Of a stretch of DNA of 49,534 bases, positions 34,548 to 44,236 are shown in pieces. Each line of letters starts with the position of its first letter. Position 1 is the first letter of the stretch. The notes beneath the pieces were generated by a model. That model had not been told where the DNA came from. It saw only the letters and a program-made list of their open reading frames with translations, and did no database searches. The translations under genes and the position numbers were made by a program. This stretch comes from Bacillota bacterium (GTDB lineage: Bacteria > Bacillota > Sulfobacillia > JAJYWN01 > JAJZPE01). The stretch lies in NCBI GenBank assembly GCA_036504675.1, contig DASXUT010000149.1, positions 1 to 49,534 on the forward strand. Reading direction: 5' to 3'.

Positions 34548-37343
34548 TCAAGTCCCTCTGACCAGGGCGGATAATACCGCCCGGGAGAGTTCGATCACCG
34601 CCTGGTCTTCGGCCGCCGCCCCGCCGAGGGCGTATAGGATCCGAGCCAGCCCGACCGGGTCGTCTACCCCGGCCCCGGCGGCGAACCCCTGGACGGCCGC
34701 CTCCCCGCCGTCCGTGGCGAACCCCACCAGCAGGACAGCTAAGGAGCGGAGGTCGCCGAGAACCCTCTCGAGGCGGTCACCGCTGATCGCCTCGACGACT
34801 GATAGAAGTCGGGCTCGAAGGGCCGGCGGTTCCTGCCCCGGAAAGGCCGCCACCAGGCGGTCGAGGCGGGCCTCCCCCGCCCGGCTCAGACGAGGCTTGC
34901 CGTGCTCCACCGCGTCGAGCGCCTTGGCCAGGAACTGGTGGCGCTGCAACCGCGGCCTGACCCGGACCGCCAGTTCGAGTTCGACGGCCTTCCGCCAAAG
35001 GAACGGCCGCAGCCCTGGGTCACCCCCGGCCTGCCCATCGGCCATCGCTTCGGCCGTCTTGACCGCCCGACGGGCCTCTCCCCCGAGCCTCAGATACTCA
35101 GGGAAGGAGCTGGCCAACCGGCGATCGGTCTCACTGACGACGAAATCGATGGTCACCTCGGACCCACCGGAGCCAGCCGACCTGTCGGCTCCAGCCGCAA
35201 CGCGAAGCGTCCCGCCGTGCTCGCCCGCGACCACTTCGGCCAGGGCCCTGGCCAGCCCGGTCGGGCTGGGCCGGCCGGGACCGGCGAGGCTCAACCTGAC
35301 CAGCGCCTCTCCAGCCCGGTGGGCGGTGGTCACCCTGACCTCGCCATCGGCGTCCCCCGGACCGGCGGCCTCCAGGATCAGGCCGACCAGGGCGGTAGTC
35401 AGTCGTTCCCGGTCCAGGCTGAGCTTGGGCAGCCCGGTGCCGGGCAGGAAAGTGACCTGGTCCCCCCGGATCAGCCCGGGTCGGCTGAGGTGGATGGCCT
35501 GATTGATGACCGCGTTCAACTCATCGTGGCTCGGCGCGGCGGGCCCGCAGAAACCCATCAGGGTCCGCAGGCCCCTGATCTCCCAATGGGCTCTCTCGGC
35601 CAAACCGGTCATCTCGGCCAGGCGGTCGGACCGGAGGCTGCCACGGCGGGCCTCTTCAGCCGATGTCGTCAACCGGGTCATCGTCCGTCCGGCCCGCAGC
35701 CGGACCTCTTCGGCCAGGCCCGCCAGCTCGGCGGGGATTCCCCCCGCTGCGGCCCTCACGGCCAGGTGCAGCGAGGCAAGGAAGGACGAGGCCGGAGCGT
35801 TCCCGCCCGACCCCTCCACCAAGGGCGCGACCAGACCGGTTTCGCGGACCGGGTCATGCGCCGCCGTCCCGAACCCGCCGGTCGCACCCCCGCCCTGTGG
35901 CGGGGCGGCCGCGGGCAGCCACGCCCAGAGGGACCATCGTCCCGGGCCCCCCTCCGCGCCTTCCTCCAATCGCCAGATGACCCCGCCTCCTTGAGCCTCA
36001 AAAGCGGCTCTGGCTGCGGAGAACAGGCGGGCCGGTCCGACCGGTCGCCCGCCGCCGGGACCGGTCAAGGACGGGTGGAACTCCTCCTCCGGGCCGCCGG
36101 TGAAGACCAGAGAGGCTGGCCACGGGCCAAGCCCAGGCGATGGTGGAGCCTCAACCCCGGCGACGGTGACCCGCCCGGCCGCACTTTCGCCGTCCCCCGG
36201 CAGAGCCTGGGACAAATCGCGGAGGATGAGGGCAAGGGCGGGGGCTGTCAACGCCGGATCGCCTCGGGCGGCGATGGGGTCACCAGGGGTCAAGATTACC
36301 TCGGGCTCGGCCGTCGCCAGCCGGGGCCCCCCCGGATCGGTCGTTTCGGCCAAGACCTGTTCAATGAGAGCCCTAAGGTCCAACCGGCCGACGGCCGGCG
36401 GCCGACAGGGCAAGAGGTCCGGGCCCAGAGCGGTGGCCATCAGAGCCGCGTCCTTGGCGGCGGTCGCCACTCCGGCCAAGTCTATCTCATCCGGGGCCGA
36501 CCCATCGGACTTCCCCCGGAGGGCCGTGCAGGCGGCGGCAGTCCGCTGGTCCAGGCCGCTGAGAGCCCGTCGTACGGCCTCCATCGCCCGCAAGCCCTCC
36601 CGGCGGGCTTCCGACAAGCGCTCGTCGGCCCCCCGGGCCAGAAGGCTCAGGACCAGCGGTCGCCGTCCTTCCAGTAGCCGGTCGATGGCGGCGGCGGCGG
36701 CGCCGTCCGGGTCACCCGGCGGGGCGAGTTCGAGGATGGCCGATACCGCCTCTTCCACGGCCCCTGGGCCGGGGCCTCCTCCCATCCCGGCGATGGCCGA
36801 TGAAAGGTCGACCGCGGCCTCGCCGAGATGTCCCGCCTCAGCCAGCAGCAGGGCCCTGAAGCCGAGGTCGGTCGGGGAGGGCTTGTCTCCGATCAGTTCA
36901 AGACAACGCAGGGCCTCAGTCAGGCGCCCATCGGCCAGGGCCAAGGTGGCCTCCAGGCGCCTCGCGGCGGCCGGCCGCAGGTGCCTGGTCGCCATGACCC
37001 CGGCCATCACCCGGACCAAGTCCGAGCAGCCCCGGCCGAGGAGTTCGACCCCCTTGCGCTCCAAGGCCGCCGGATCGACCAGGGCCAGGACTTCACCGGC
37101 CACCGCCGCTTGGCGGGCCTTGAGCGGGGCTTCGGCGACCGCCTCAATGACCCGGTCCGAGGCCTTGGTGACGGCCGCCCTGACCCGCCCACCGGCGGCC
37201 GGGTCATCGGCCCCACGCACGACGGCCCGGAAACCGGCCACCCCGCGCTGCAGAAGGTGAAGGACGGTCTCCTCCAGGGAGGGACCGTCTTTGTTGGCCA
37301 GGTCGAAAGTCAATTCAGTCAGCGAAACAGGCAAGAGCGACAC
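34548..37343 (-). CDS. large protein with two degenerate histidine-kinase-like ATPase regions
   Basis: I know no named family for this 931-residue protein. There is no membrane helix or signal peptide. Residues 130-185 are TPR-like. Residues 320-477 follow the course of a HATPase domain (LDLRALIEQVLAET, then LILRDLSQAL at the N-box position, and AFEAQGGGVIWRLEEG near the end). Residues 545-600 resemble a DHp helical hairpin without a convincing phosphoacceptor His. Residues 605-736 form a second HATPase-like region (LDRERLTTALVGLILEAAG, then GLARALAEVVAGEHGGTLRV). The N-box Asn and the DxGxG motif appear lost in both. The rest is Ala/Gly/Pro-rich helix. It starts with GTG 45 bases after a D,D-carboxypeptidase gene, perhaps as one operon. 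A catalytically dead signalling scaffold is my inference. Confidence 0.75.
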   Translation of the reverse strand: MSLLPVSLTELTFDLANKDGPSLEETVLHLLQRGVAGFRAVVRGADDPAAGGRVRAAVTKASDRVIEAVAEAPLKARQAAVAGEVLALVDPAALERKGVELLGRGCSDLVRVMAGVMATRHLRPAAARRLEATLALADGRLTEALRCLELIGDKPSPTDLGFRALLLAEAGHLGEAAVDLSSAIAGMGGGPGPGAVEEAVSAILELAPPGDPDGAAAAAIDRLLEGRRPLVLSLLARGADERLSEARREGLRAMEAVRRALSGLDQRTAAACTALRGKSDGSAPDEIDLAGVATAAKDAALMATALGPDLLPCRPPAVGRLDLRALIEQVLAETTDPGGPRLATAEPEVILTPGDPIAARGDPALTAPALALILRDLSQALPGDGESAAGRVTVAGVEAPPSPGLGPWPASLVFTGGPEEEFHPSLTGPGGGRPVGPARLFSAARAAFEAQGGGVIWRLEEGAEGGPGRWSLWAWLPAAAPPQGGGATGGFGTAAHDPVRETGLVAPLVEGSGGNAPASSFLASLHLAVRAAAGGIPAELAGLAEEVRLRAGRTMTRLTTSAEEARRGSLRSDRLAEMTGLAERAHWEIRGLRTLMGFCGPAAPSHDELNAVINQAIHLSRPGLIRGDQVTFLPGTGLPKLSLDRERLTTALVGLILEAAGPGDADGEVRVTTAHRAGEALVRLSLAGPGRPSPTGLARALAEVVAGEHGGTLRVAAGADRSAGSGGSEVTIDFVVSETDRRLASSFPEYLRLGGEARRAVKTAEAMADGQAGGDPGLRPFLWRKAVELELAVRVRPRLQRHQFLAKALDAVEHGKPRLSRAGEARLDRLVAAFPGQEPPALRARLLSVVEAISGDRLERVLGDLRSLAVLLVGFATDGGEAAVQGFAAGAGVDDPVGLARILYALGGAAAEDQAVIELSRAVLSALVRGT

Positions 37344-37388
37344 CCCCGACGACCCCTATTCCCGCCGGCCCGGGCGAAACCCTCCTCC

Positions 37389-38639
37389 CTATTCTACCCC
37401 GAACCTGGCCGACAGGCGCAACAGGGGCAGAAAGGCCCGGAGGAACAGGCGGAGGGGCGTCCTTCGGCGGTTGTCGTCTTGGGCTACCAGAGGAAAGGCC
37501 TCGCGCAACTCGTCGCCGACATAGACCCTCACTTCACCGACGACGTCTCCGCGGCGAACCGGGGCTCTCAAGGTGTCCGGGAAGCCCCACTCGACTCGGG
37601 CCAGGGCCGCTTCGTCGCTCCTAAGGGCGACTGAGTAGTCGCCGGCCGCGGTGACCACGGTCCGGGGGGCTTCCCCGCGAACCACGCCGACGGTCCGCAG
37701 GACCTGCCCGGGCGTGGCCAACCGGATGAGGGTGAAGTTCTTGAACCCGTAACTCAAGAGGCGCGCGGCATCGCCCCAACGGTCCCCGCTGTGCAAGACG
37801 ACGGCGATCAGCCGCTGGTCCCCGCGGGTGGCCGAGGCGACCAGGCACTTCCCCGCGACCGAGGTCGTCCCGGTCTTGACCCCGTCGGCCCCTTCAAAGC
37901 TCCACAGGAGGCGGTTGGTGTTGTACAGGGTCGCCTGCCGCTTCTCATCCTCGCTGACGAAGAGTTTTTCCCGGGTGGCGACGATCTCGGCGAAAGTCGG
38001 GTTCTCCAGGGCCGCCCGCGCCATCAGGGCCAGGTCATAGGCGGTCGAGTAGTGTCCCGGCGCGGTCAGGCCGTGGGGGTTTTGGAACTGGGTGTCGTAG
38101 GCCCCCAGGGCCCTGGCCTTGGCGTTCATCATCGCGACGAAGGCCGCCTCACTACCCGCGATGTGTTCAGCGGCGGCCACCGAGGCGTCGTTCCCGGAGC
38201 GCATCAGGATGCCGTAGAGGACCCGCTCGAGGGTCAGCCGCTCGCCCGCCCGCAGGTGCATCGACGACCCGGGGGTGGCCGCGGCCCGCCGGGAAACGGT
38301 CACCACGTCGTTCAAGTTGCCCCGCTCGAGGACCAGAAGGGCGGTCATGATCTTCGTCGTGCTGGCCATCGGACGAAGCCGGCGAGCCTCCTTGGCGAAA
38401 AGGACCCGCCCCGAGGCCCAGTCGATGAGGACGGCCGAGGGCGAGCTGACCTGCGGCGGCTTGATCTGGGCCCCGGTCTCGGCGGACGATCCGGCGGCGG
38501 TGCCCGGTGCCGCGGCGAAGGCCCCGACCGGGCCCAGGACTAAGAAGGCGATGGTCACCGCCGTCATCAAACGTCGCCCTGCCCGGGTCCTTGCCGTCTG
38601 GTCGGGCCTGAGCCGCCTGCGGTGAGTAACGTCCGACAC
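37389..38639 (-). CDS. D-alanyl-D-alanine carboxypeptidase (penicillin-binding protein, S11)
   Basis: This enzyme trims the terminal D-Ala from peptidoglycan stem peptides. The 416-residue protein has a signal peptide preceded by a long Arg-rich region (LMTAVTIAFLVLG around 24-36). The S11 motifs are STTK (93-96), SGN (148-150) and KTG (255-257). A C-terminal PBP5-like beta domain follows, with a basic amphipathic end (RLFLRAFLPLLRLSAR) for membrane contact. The GTG at 38639 has GGGGGGA eight bases upstream. It may be the sporulation type (DacB/DacF) or the housekeeping DacA; sequence alone does not decide. Confidence 0.92.
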   Translation of the reverse strand: MSDVTHRRRLRPDQTARTRAGRRLMTAVTIAFLVLGPVGAFAAAPGTAAGSSAETGAQIKPPQVSSPSAVLIDWASGRVLFAKEARRLRPMASTTKIMTALLVLERGNLNDVVTVSRRAAATPGSSMHLRAGERLTLERVLYGILMRSGNDASVAAAEHIAGSEAAFVAMMNAKARALGAYDTQFQNPHGLTAPGHYSTAYDLALMARAALENPTFAEIVATREKLFVSEDEKRQATLYNTNRLLWSFEGADGVKTGTTSVAGKCLVASATRGDQRLIAVVLHSGDRWGDAARLLSYGFKNFTLIRLATPGQVLRTVGVVRGEAPRTVVTAAGDYSVALRSDEAALARVEWGFPDTLRAPVRRGDVVGEVRVYVGDELREAFPLVAQDDNRRRTPLRLFLRAFLPLLRLSARFGVE

Positions 38640-38712
38640 GTGCCCATCCCCCCGGAGCAAGCCTCGACAAGATTCTATTGGCGTGGCCCGGGCTTTAGTC
38701 GAGGCTCCGGAG

Positions 38713-38748
38713 GAACGAGAAAGCCCCGTCCGATGTCCCGACGGGGCT
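38713..38748 (-). terminator. terminator after the RodZ-like gene
   Basis: AGCCCCGTC / GACGGGGCT (9 bp, 9-base loop) followed on the minus strand by TTCTCGTTCC. Confidence 0.75.
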
Positions 38749-38767
38749 GACTTCCCATAGGCTCGCC

Positions 38768-39823
38768 CTATTTCTTGACCGTCAGGATGAGCGTCCTGGG
38801 GGGTTGTTCACGCGGGCCGGTATCCACCGGCGCCGAGTTGACCGCGAGGCTGACTCCGCCCGGGTTACCCATCCGAAGTTCGAAGCGGTCCTTGGCCGAC
38901 CACTCCATTTCCCGGCCGGCCTCGAGGACCTCCTCATTAACCGTCTGCCCGTCGGCCACGGCTCTGACCCAGCAGCGTTCATTGGCCTTGAGGGTGACCA
39001 CGACTTCCGTGACACTCAGGGTGTAGATAGTCGTCTCCTGATCCGTCTGCCTGCCCTCCAGGACCAGCTTGGAGAAGTCCGGAACGGGCTGTGTCCCCGG
39101 TGACCCGGTGACCGGAGTGCTCCCCCCGGCGGAACCGCTTGAGCCCCCTGGCGCGGCGCCCCCGGTCTGTCCGGCCCCCGTAGGTCCGTTCTCGCCGCTC
39201 CGGGGCGGGTTCGCCGCCTGCCAGTGGTCCAGGTAGCGCCAACCGACATAGCCGAGCCCGCCCAGAATGAGCAAACTGATAACGATCAGGACCACCGGTG
39301 AGCGCTTGCGCCGTGCATGGCGGCGGCGCTCACCCTCTTCCCCGGCTGACCGGGGCCTCTGGGAAGGCCTTTGGGGTCCCTGCGCCCGTTTGACCCGAGT
39401 CGGCCGAACCATTGTGGGCGTTGTTCCCGGTGGCGACGCCGGCGACGGCGCCGGCCGCGGCTCGCGGTGCGCCCGCGAGGACCGGGCACCGGAATCGTTG
39501 CGTCCGCCGGTTCCCTCCCGGCCACCAAGGACCTCGGCCGCCTTGATTTCCTTGTACTTGGTGACCAGATTGATCCCGTCAAGGCCCAGGTAATTCCCGT
39601 AGAAACGGAGGAAACCCTTGAAATAGGCCTCTCCTGGAGTCTCGCCATCCTTACCGGCCTCGAGCGCCTCCAGGTACTTGGTCCTTATCTTCGTGTCCAG
39701 CTGAGCTTGGGCAAGGCTGATCCCCTTGCTCTCGCGCGTCCGGCGGAGCAGGTCGCCGACGGCCGCCAGGCCCGATGGCCCTTCCTCGACGACCTTGCCT
39801 TCCCTCTCGCCGTTCTCGTCCAA
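38768..39823 (-). CDS. RodZ-like HTH membrane protein
   Basis: The 351-residue protein has a Cro-type HTH (LLRRTRESKGISLAQAQLDT and on, about 24-90), a Pro/Arg-rich linker and one membrane helix (about 175-195, PVVLIVISLLILGGLGYVGW). A second Gly/Pro/Thr-rich linker follows. The outer DUF4115 domain (about 245-351) contains TEVVVTLKANERCWVRAVAD. This is the architecture of RodZ/YmfM, which links MreB to cell-wall growth. In many Bacillota ymfM lies beside pgsA-cinA-recA; here it is about 15 kb away, next to asnS and a D,D-carboxypeptidase. It starts with TTG behind AGGGGGA. Confidence 0.88.
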   Translation of the reverse strand: MDENGEREGKVVEEGPSGLAAVGDLLRRTRESKGISLAQAQLDTKIRTKYLEALEAGKDGETPGEAYFKGFLRFYGNYLGLDGINLVTKYKEIKAAEVLGGREGTGGRNDSGARSSRAHREPRPAPSPASPPGTTPTMVRPTRVKRAQGPQRPSQRPRSAGEEGERRRHARRKRSPVVLIVISLLILGGLGYVGWRYLDHWQAANPPRSGENGPTGAGQTGGAAPGGSSGSAGGSTPVTGSPGTQPVPDFSKLVLEGRQTDQETTIYTLSVTEVVVTLKANERCWVRAVADGQTVNEEVLEAGREMEWSAKDRFELRMGNPGGVSLAVNSAPVDTGPREQPPRTLILTVKK

Positions 39824-39886
39824 CGGTGATCGTCCCCCTAACCCGTGTGATCGCCCCGGAGCGACGGCCGCCCGGCGGCGCCGTCC

Positions 39887-41185
39887 TCAGGGCTGCAGTC
39901 GGTTGAGAAGGCGGGCGAACGGGATGGTCTCCCTGACGTGCTCCAGCCCGCAAACCCAGGCCACGGTTCGCTCGATCCCGAGTCCGAAGCCGGAGTGCGG
40001 GAAGGTCCCGTACTTTCTCAGGTCGGTGTACCATCGGTAGGCCTCGGCCGGGAGGTCGTGCCGGCGGAGGCCCTCGTCCAGTTGCGCCGGGTCGTCGATC
40101 CGTTGCGAGCCGCCGATGATCTCACCATAGCCCTCGGAGGCCAGCAGGTCGGCGGCCAGGACGACCTCTGGCCGATTCGGGTCGGGCTTCATGTAAAAGG
40201 CCTTGATCTCCCGCGGAAAATGAGTGACGAAGACGGGCCGGTCGAACTGATTGGAGATGATCGTCTCGTCGGGGGCCCCAAAGTCCTCGCCCCACGGGAT
40301 TTCCCGTCCGGCTGCCCGCAGGCGTTCCAAGGCCTCGTCGTAGCTGATCCGCGGGAAGGGGGTCTTGATCTTCTGCAACGGGGCGGTATCCCTCTCGATC
40401 GCCTTCAGCTCGGTGGCCCGCCGCTCGAGGACGCGGGCGACGACGTAGGCGATCATCTCTTCCTGCAGCCGGAGGTTATCCTCGAAGTCGAAGAAAGCCG
40501 CCTCAGGTTCGATCATCCAGAACTCGATCAGATGCCGTCGGGTCTTGGACTTTTCGGCCCGGAAGGTCGGCCCGTAGCAGTAGACCCGCCCGAAAGCCGC
40601 GGCCGTGGCCTCGTTATAGAGCTGCCCGCTCTGACTCAGATAAGCCTTGGTGTCGAAGTAGTCCGTCTCAAACAGGGTGGTCGTTCCCTCACAGGCGTTG
40701 GGCGTGAGAATCGGCGAATCGACCCGGATGAACCCCTGCTCGTCCAGGAAGTCCTCACAGGCCCGGATGACTTCTGAGCGGATGCGGATGATCGCGTTCT
40801 GCCGAGGCGTCCTGAGCCAGAGGTGGCGGTTGTCCATCAGGAATTCGACCCCGTGCTCCTTATGGGTGATCGGGTAGTCTTCGGCCACCTGGATCAGGTC
40901 GAGGCCGGTCAAGGTCAACTCCACGCCGCCGGGGGCGCGCTTGTCCGCCCTCACCCGGCCGCGGACGGCCACCGACGACTCCTGGGTCAGGCGATCGCAG
41001 GCCGCGAAGGTCTCCGCCCCGATCTCGTTCGGAGCGGCCACGGCCTGCACGAAGCCGGTGCCGTCGCGGATGATCAGGAACTGGATCTTCCCGCTTGAGC
41101 GCCGATTGTAAACCCAGCCGCGGAGTTCGACTTCCTCCCCGACATGCTCCGCCAGCCGGCTGATGGTTGTCGCCGTCAAAGTCAC
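39887..41185 (-). CDS. asnS: asparaginyl-tRNA synthetase
   Basis: This class IIb synthetase charges tRNA-Asn. The 432-residue protein has the OB-fold anticodon-binding domain ([19 protein letters not shown]) and the class II motifs: motif 2 [19 protein letters not shown] and motif 3 [15 protein letters not shown]. The wording [19 protein letters not shown] and [12 protein letters not shown] points to AsnRS rather than AspRS. The GTG at 41185 has AGGAGG five bases upstream and is preferred over a GTG six codons earlier, which has no SD. A direct AsnRS means the indirect Asp-tRNA-Asn amidation route is not needed for Asn. Confidence 0.95.
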   Translation of the reverse strand: MTLTATTISRLAEHVGEEVELRGWVYNRRSSGKIQFLIIRDGTGFVQAVAAPNEIGAETFAACDRLTQESSVAVRGRVRADKRAPGGVELTLTGLDLIQVAEDYPITHKEHGVEFLMDNRHLWLRTPRQNAIIRIRSEVIRACEDFLDEQGFIRVDSPILTPNACEGTTTLFETDYFDTKAYLSQSGQLYNEATAAAFGRVYCYGPTFRAEKSKTRRHLIEFWMIEPEAAFFDFEDNLRLQEEMIAYVVARVLERRATELKAIERDTAPLQKIKTPFPRISYDEALERLRAAGREIPWGEDFGAPDETIISNQFDRPVFVTHFPREIKAFYMKPDPNRPEVVLAADLLASEGYGEIIGGSQRIDDPAQLDEGLRRHDLPAEAYRWYTDLRKYGTFPHSGFGLGIERTVAWVCGLEHVRETIPFARLLNRLQP

Positions 41186-41322
41186 CCAAACCTCCTGGTC
41201 CACCCAATATTCTCCGGGCCTCCGCCGCTCTTTACGGGGGTGCCCTCCGCTCTTTGTTATGCCCCGTGGCTAGGAATTCCTGCTTTCATGGCCGTGTGGA
41301 GGCGGAAAGTTGCCGGTAACGG

Positions 41323-41350
41323 GGAGCCCCGGGGTGAACCCCGGGGCTCC
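41323..41350. terminator. 12-bp perfect hairpin after the UPF0182 gene
   Basis: GGAGCCCCGGGG / CCCCGGGGCTCC with loop TGAA. It lies 50 bases past the UPF0182 stop and upstream of asnS. There is no T-run on either strand, so intrinsic termination is uncertain. Confidence 0.5.
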
Positions 41351-41399
41351 GTGCCGCTCAGTTGCTTCGACCGACGTCATGGTCCGCGGCTGTTCCGGC

Positions 41400-44162
41400 T
41401 CAGCCACCGGCTCCCTGGAGCTGCTTCAGTACCTGGCCGAGGTTTTGGACGGCGCTTCCGTAGGCGGCCCAGTCTCCCCGGGTCATCGCTTCCTGGGCCT
41501 GCTGGTAGAGTTGGTTGGCCTGGGCGATCAAGCTACGCACGGCAGCCGACTGACCGGTTCCGGTCGATGGGCCGGGGCTGGGGGTCCCGGGCGTGACCGG
41601 GCCGGGCGTGATCGGGGTCGCGCCGAAGATTCGGGCCAGGGCCTCGCCGAGGCTCGGCTCCATGACCACCCGCTCCCCGTAGGCGACGATGACCCGCTTC
41701 AGCTCAGGTAGCTTGTTGGTGGCCGATTCGAGGTAGAGCGGGCGGACGTAAACGAGGGAGTTGTCAATCGGGATGACCATCAGGTCACCCTGGTTGGCGC
41801 TGGTCCACAGGGTCAGCTGCCGGACGATCTCGGGGTCCTGGTTGATCCGGGCCTTGATCTGCTCCGGCCCATAGACCAGCTTCTGTTTGGGGAACTTGAA
41901 GACCAAGAGTTGCCCGTAGTGCTCACCGTCCGAGCGGGCGGCGATCCAGGCGATCATGTTCTGCTTGGTCGTCGGGGTATAGGGCATGATCAGGACGAAC
42001 TCCTCGGCCTGCTGACCGGGGATCCGCATGATGATGTATTCCGGCTGGGGAACGGTCTTTTGCCCACTCTGGCCGGACGACTGGTCGGTCGCGGCCCCGG
42101 CGCCGGTCAGCCCGACCCCCTGCCACTTGTCCTCCTTGTTGTACCAGACGATCGGGTCCAGCATGTGATAGGTCGCATAGCGCTCGGCCTGCACCTGGAA
42201 GAGGCCCATCGGGTAGCGGATATGCCGCCGCAGATCCGGCCGCATCTGGTCGATGCTGGTAAAGAGGCTCGGGAACATCTTCTGGTAGGTCTGGATCAGC
42301 GGGTCCTTGGGATCGACCACGTAGTAGGTCGTGTCGCCGTTGTAGGCGTCGACCACCACCTTGACCGAGTTGCGGATGTAGTTCATCCCTTCCGGGGTCC
42401 GCTCCGAGTATGGGAACCGCCCGCTATAAGTGTAGGCGTCGATGATCCAGAAGAGGCCGCCGTCGTCCCCCACGACGATATAGGGATTGTCGTCATAGGA
42501 CAGGAACGGGGCGATCTTGGCCTGCCGGGTCAGCGGGGCGGCCGCCGTCGGCTTGATGTTCCGGTAGAGGAGGATCCGGCTGTCGCGTTGGACGACGTCG
42601 GACAAGAGCATCTGGAAGGATTCCAGCCGCAGGGCGAAGGCCGCCTTGACCAGGGGTGAGGATAGCTTGACGCCGCCTGTCCCCTGGTAGGTCGTGTAGG
42701 CGTTGTCGTCGCCCATCGGGTAGTCGAATTCCTTCTGCTTGGTGTCGACCAGCACATAGTCGTCGGTCAGTTCTCCGAAGTAGATCTCGGGTCGGGTGAC
42801 GGCCACGTTCACCGTCGACTTGGGCGGGATGTCCTTGACCATCATCAACGGCAGGCCCTCGGCGGTGACCTCAGTGGTCGGGCTCATTACCAGCCCGTAA
42901 CCGTGGGTGAAGTTCAGGTGGCGGTTCACCCAGGTGTCCGAGTTCTGCTGGGCCAGCACGCTCTTGTCGAGTTCTCTGGCGGCCAGGGTGACCTGGCGGT
43001 AGCGACCATTGATGGTGTACCGGTCGACATCCACGTCGTTGAACCGGTAGTAGGGGCGCAACCCTTGAAGCTGAGCATAGGTGCTGAGAAGCTGAGGGCG
43101 ATCCCAGATTCGGATGTTTTCGATCGTCCCCTGGTTGGCCGCCAGCGTCTGCTGGTTGAGGCCGTCCTGGGCGGTGAACTCCTTCTCATCCACCTGGTCC
43201 AACCCGAACCCGAGCCGACTGAACTCGATTGTATACCTGATGTACGGCTCTTCTCTGGTCAGTTCGTTCGGGGTCACCTCGAACTGCTGGACAAAATAGG
43301 GATAGACGGTCCCGGCCAGGAACGAGGCGGCCAGGAGGACGCCGAAGCCGATGGCCGGCAGGTTCGTCCGGCGAAGGAAGGCGTTGAGCGCGGTGATGAT
43401 CGCCAGGGCGATGGCCAGCACGGCCAAGATCTTCAGCCCCGGGGCCTCCGCGTGGACATCAGTGTAGCTGGCCCCGAAGACGACCCCCCGGGGTGAGTAG
43501 ACCAAGCCGTACAGCCTGAGCAGATAGCCGCCGGCCTTGACCAGGAACGCCGCCGCCAAGAGGAGCGACAGGTGGGCCATGGGCTGCGGCATGAGTTCGG
43601 GCATTCCACGGCCGAAGTTGATCTGCCGATTGAAGATATAGAGGGCGCCCGAGCCCAAGATGGCGATGACGATCGCCGCCATGACCGTCCCATAGAGCGC
43701 CTCGAGGAACGGGACCTGGAACACGTAGAAGGCGACGTCCCGGTGGAAGATGGGGTCGCCGACCCCAAAGGGGACCCGATTGAGATACTGCAAAAAGACT
43801 TCCCAGTACGCGGCGAAGTTGATTCCGGCGATGACCCCGATCGCCGCCGCGGCCAGGGTGAGGATGATCTTGATCCACCTGGGAGTGACCGCTCGGCCCA
43901 GGGTGGCCTCAATCAGTTCGCCCTGGAGCTGCCACAGGCGTCCCTTGGCCCACCATAGGTTGGCCCAAATGAATAGGCCGAACAAGGTGCCGGCGACGAG
44001 ACCCAGCCATACCTTGGTCCAGAGGACCGTGGTGAAGACCCCGGCGAAGCCGAGCGAGCCGAACCACATGAAGTCCGTGTAGTATTCGGAAAAGACGAAG
44101 AAGGACAACAGGACGAGGGCCAACAGAGCCAGGAAGACCCGCAGGAACCAGGAACTGCGCAA
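41400..44162 (-). CDS. UPF0182 family membrane protein
   Basis: The function is unknown across the family. The 920-residue protein begins with about seven membrane helices in the first 300 residues (FLALLALVLLSFFVFSEYYT is the first). A large outside domain with the family-typical YIRNSVKVVVDAYNG and a section around YTTYQGTGG follows. A Pro/Thr-rich linker (about 855-872) leads to a short helical C-terminus (LIAQANQLYQQAQEAM). Length and layout match the family as found in actinobacteria and some Clostridia. The start is TTG with AAGGAGG about ten bases upstream. The SpoIID-family gene lies just upstream on the same strand. Confidence 0.9.
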   Translation of the reverse strand: MRSSWFLRVFLALLALVLLSFFVFSEYYTDFMWFGSLGFAGVFTTVLWTKVWLGLVAGTLFGLFIWANLWWAKGRLWQLQGELIEATLGRAVTPRWIKIILTLAAAAIGVIAGINFAAYWEVFLQYLNRVPFGVGDPIFHRDVAFYVFQVPFLEALYGTVMAAIVIAILGSGALYIFNRQINFGRGMPELMPQPMAHLSLLLAAAFLVKAGGYLLRLYGLVYSPRGVVFGASYTDVHAEAPGLKILAVLAIALAIITALNAFLRRTNLPAIGFGVLLAASFLAGTVYPYFVQQFEVTPNELTREEPYIRYTIEFSRLGFGLDQVDEKEFTAQDGLNQQTLAANQGTIENIRIWDRPQLLSTYAQLQGLRPYYRFNDVDVDRYTINGRYRQVTLAARELDKSVLAQQNSDTWVNRHLNFTHGYGLVMSPTTEVTAEGLPLMMVKDIPPKSTVNVAVTRPEIYFGELTDDYVLVDTKQKEFDYPMGDDNAYTTYQGTGGVKLSSPLVKAAFALRLESFQMLLSDVVQRDSRILLYRNIKPTAAAPLTRQAKIAPFLSYDDNPYIVVGDDGGLFWIIDAYTYSGRFPYSERTPEGMNYIRNSVKVVVDAYNGDTTYYVVDPKDPLIQTYQKMFPSLFTSIDQMRPDLRRHIRYPMGLFQVQAERYATYHMLDPIVWYNKEDKWQGVGLTGAGAATDQSSGQSGQKTVPQPEYIIMRIPGQQAEEFVLIMPYTPTTKQNMIAWIAARSDGEHYGQLLVFKFPKQKLVYGPEQIKARINQDPEIVRQLTLWTSANQGDLMVIPIDNSLVYVRPLYLESATNKLPELKRVIVAYGERVVMEPSLGEALARIFGATPITPGPVTPGTPSPGPSTGTGQSAAVRSLIAQANQLYQQAQEAMTRGDWAAYGSAVQNLGQVLKQLQGAGG

Positions 44163-44236
44163 GACGCAGAACCTCCTTATCGAAGGTGTCCCGTACTACT
44201 TCGGCCGCGGGCCGGTCGATACCTTCAGGGCCGGCC

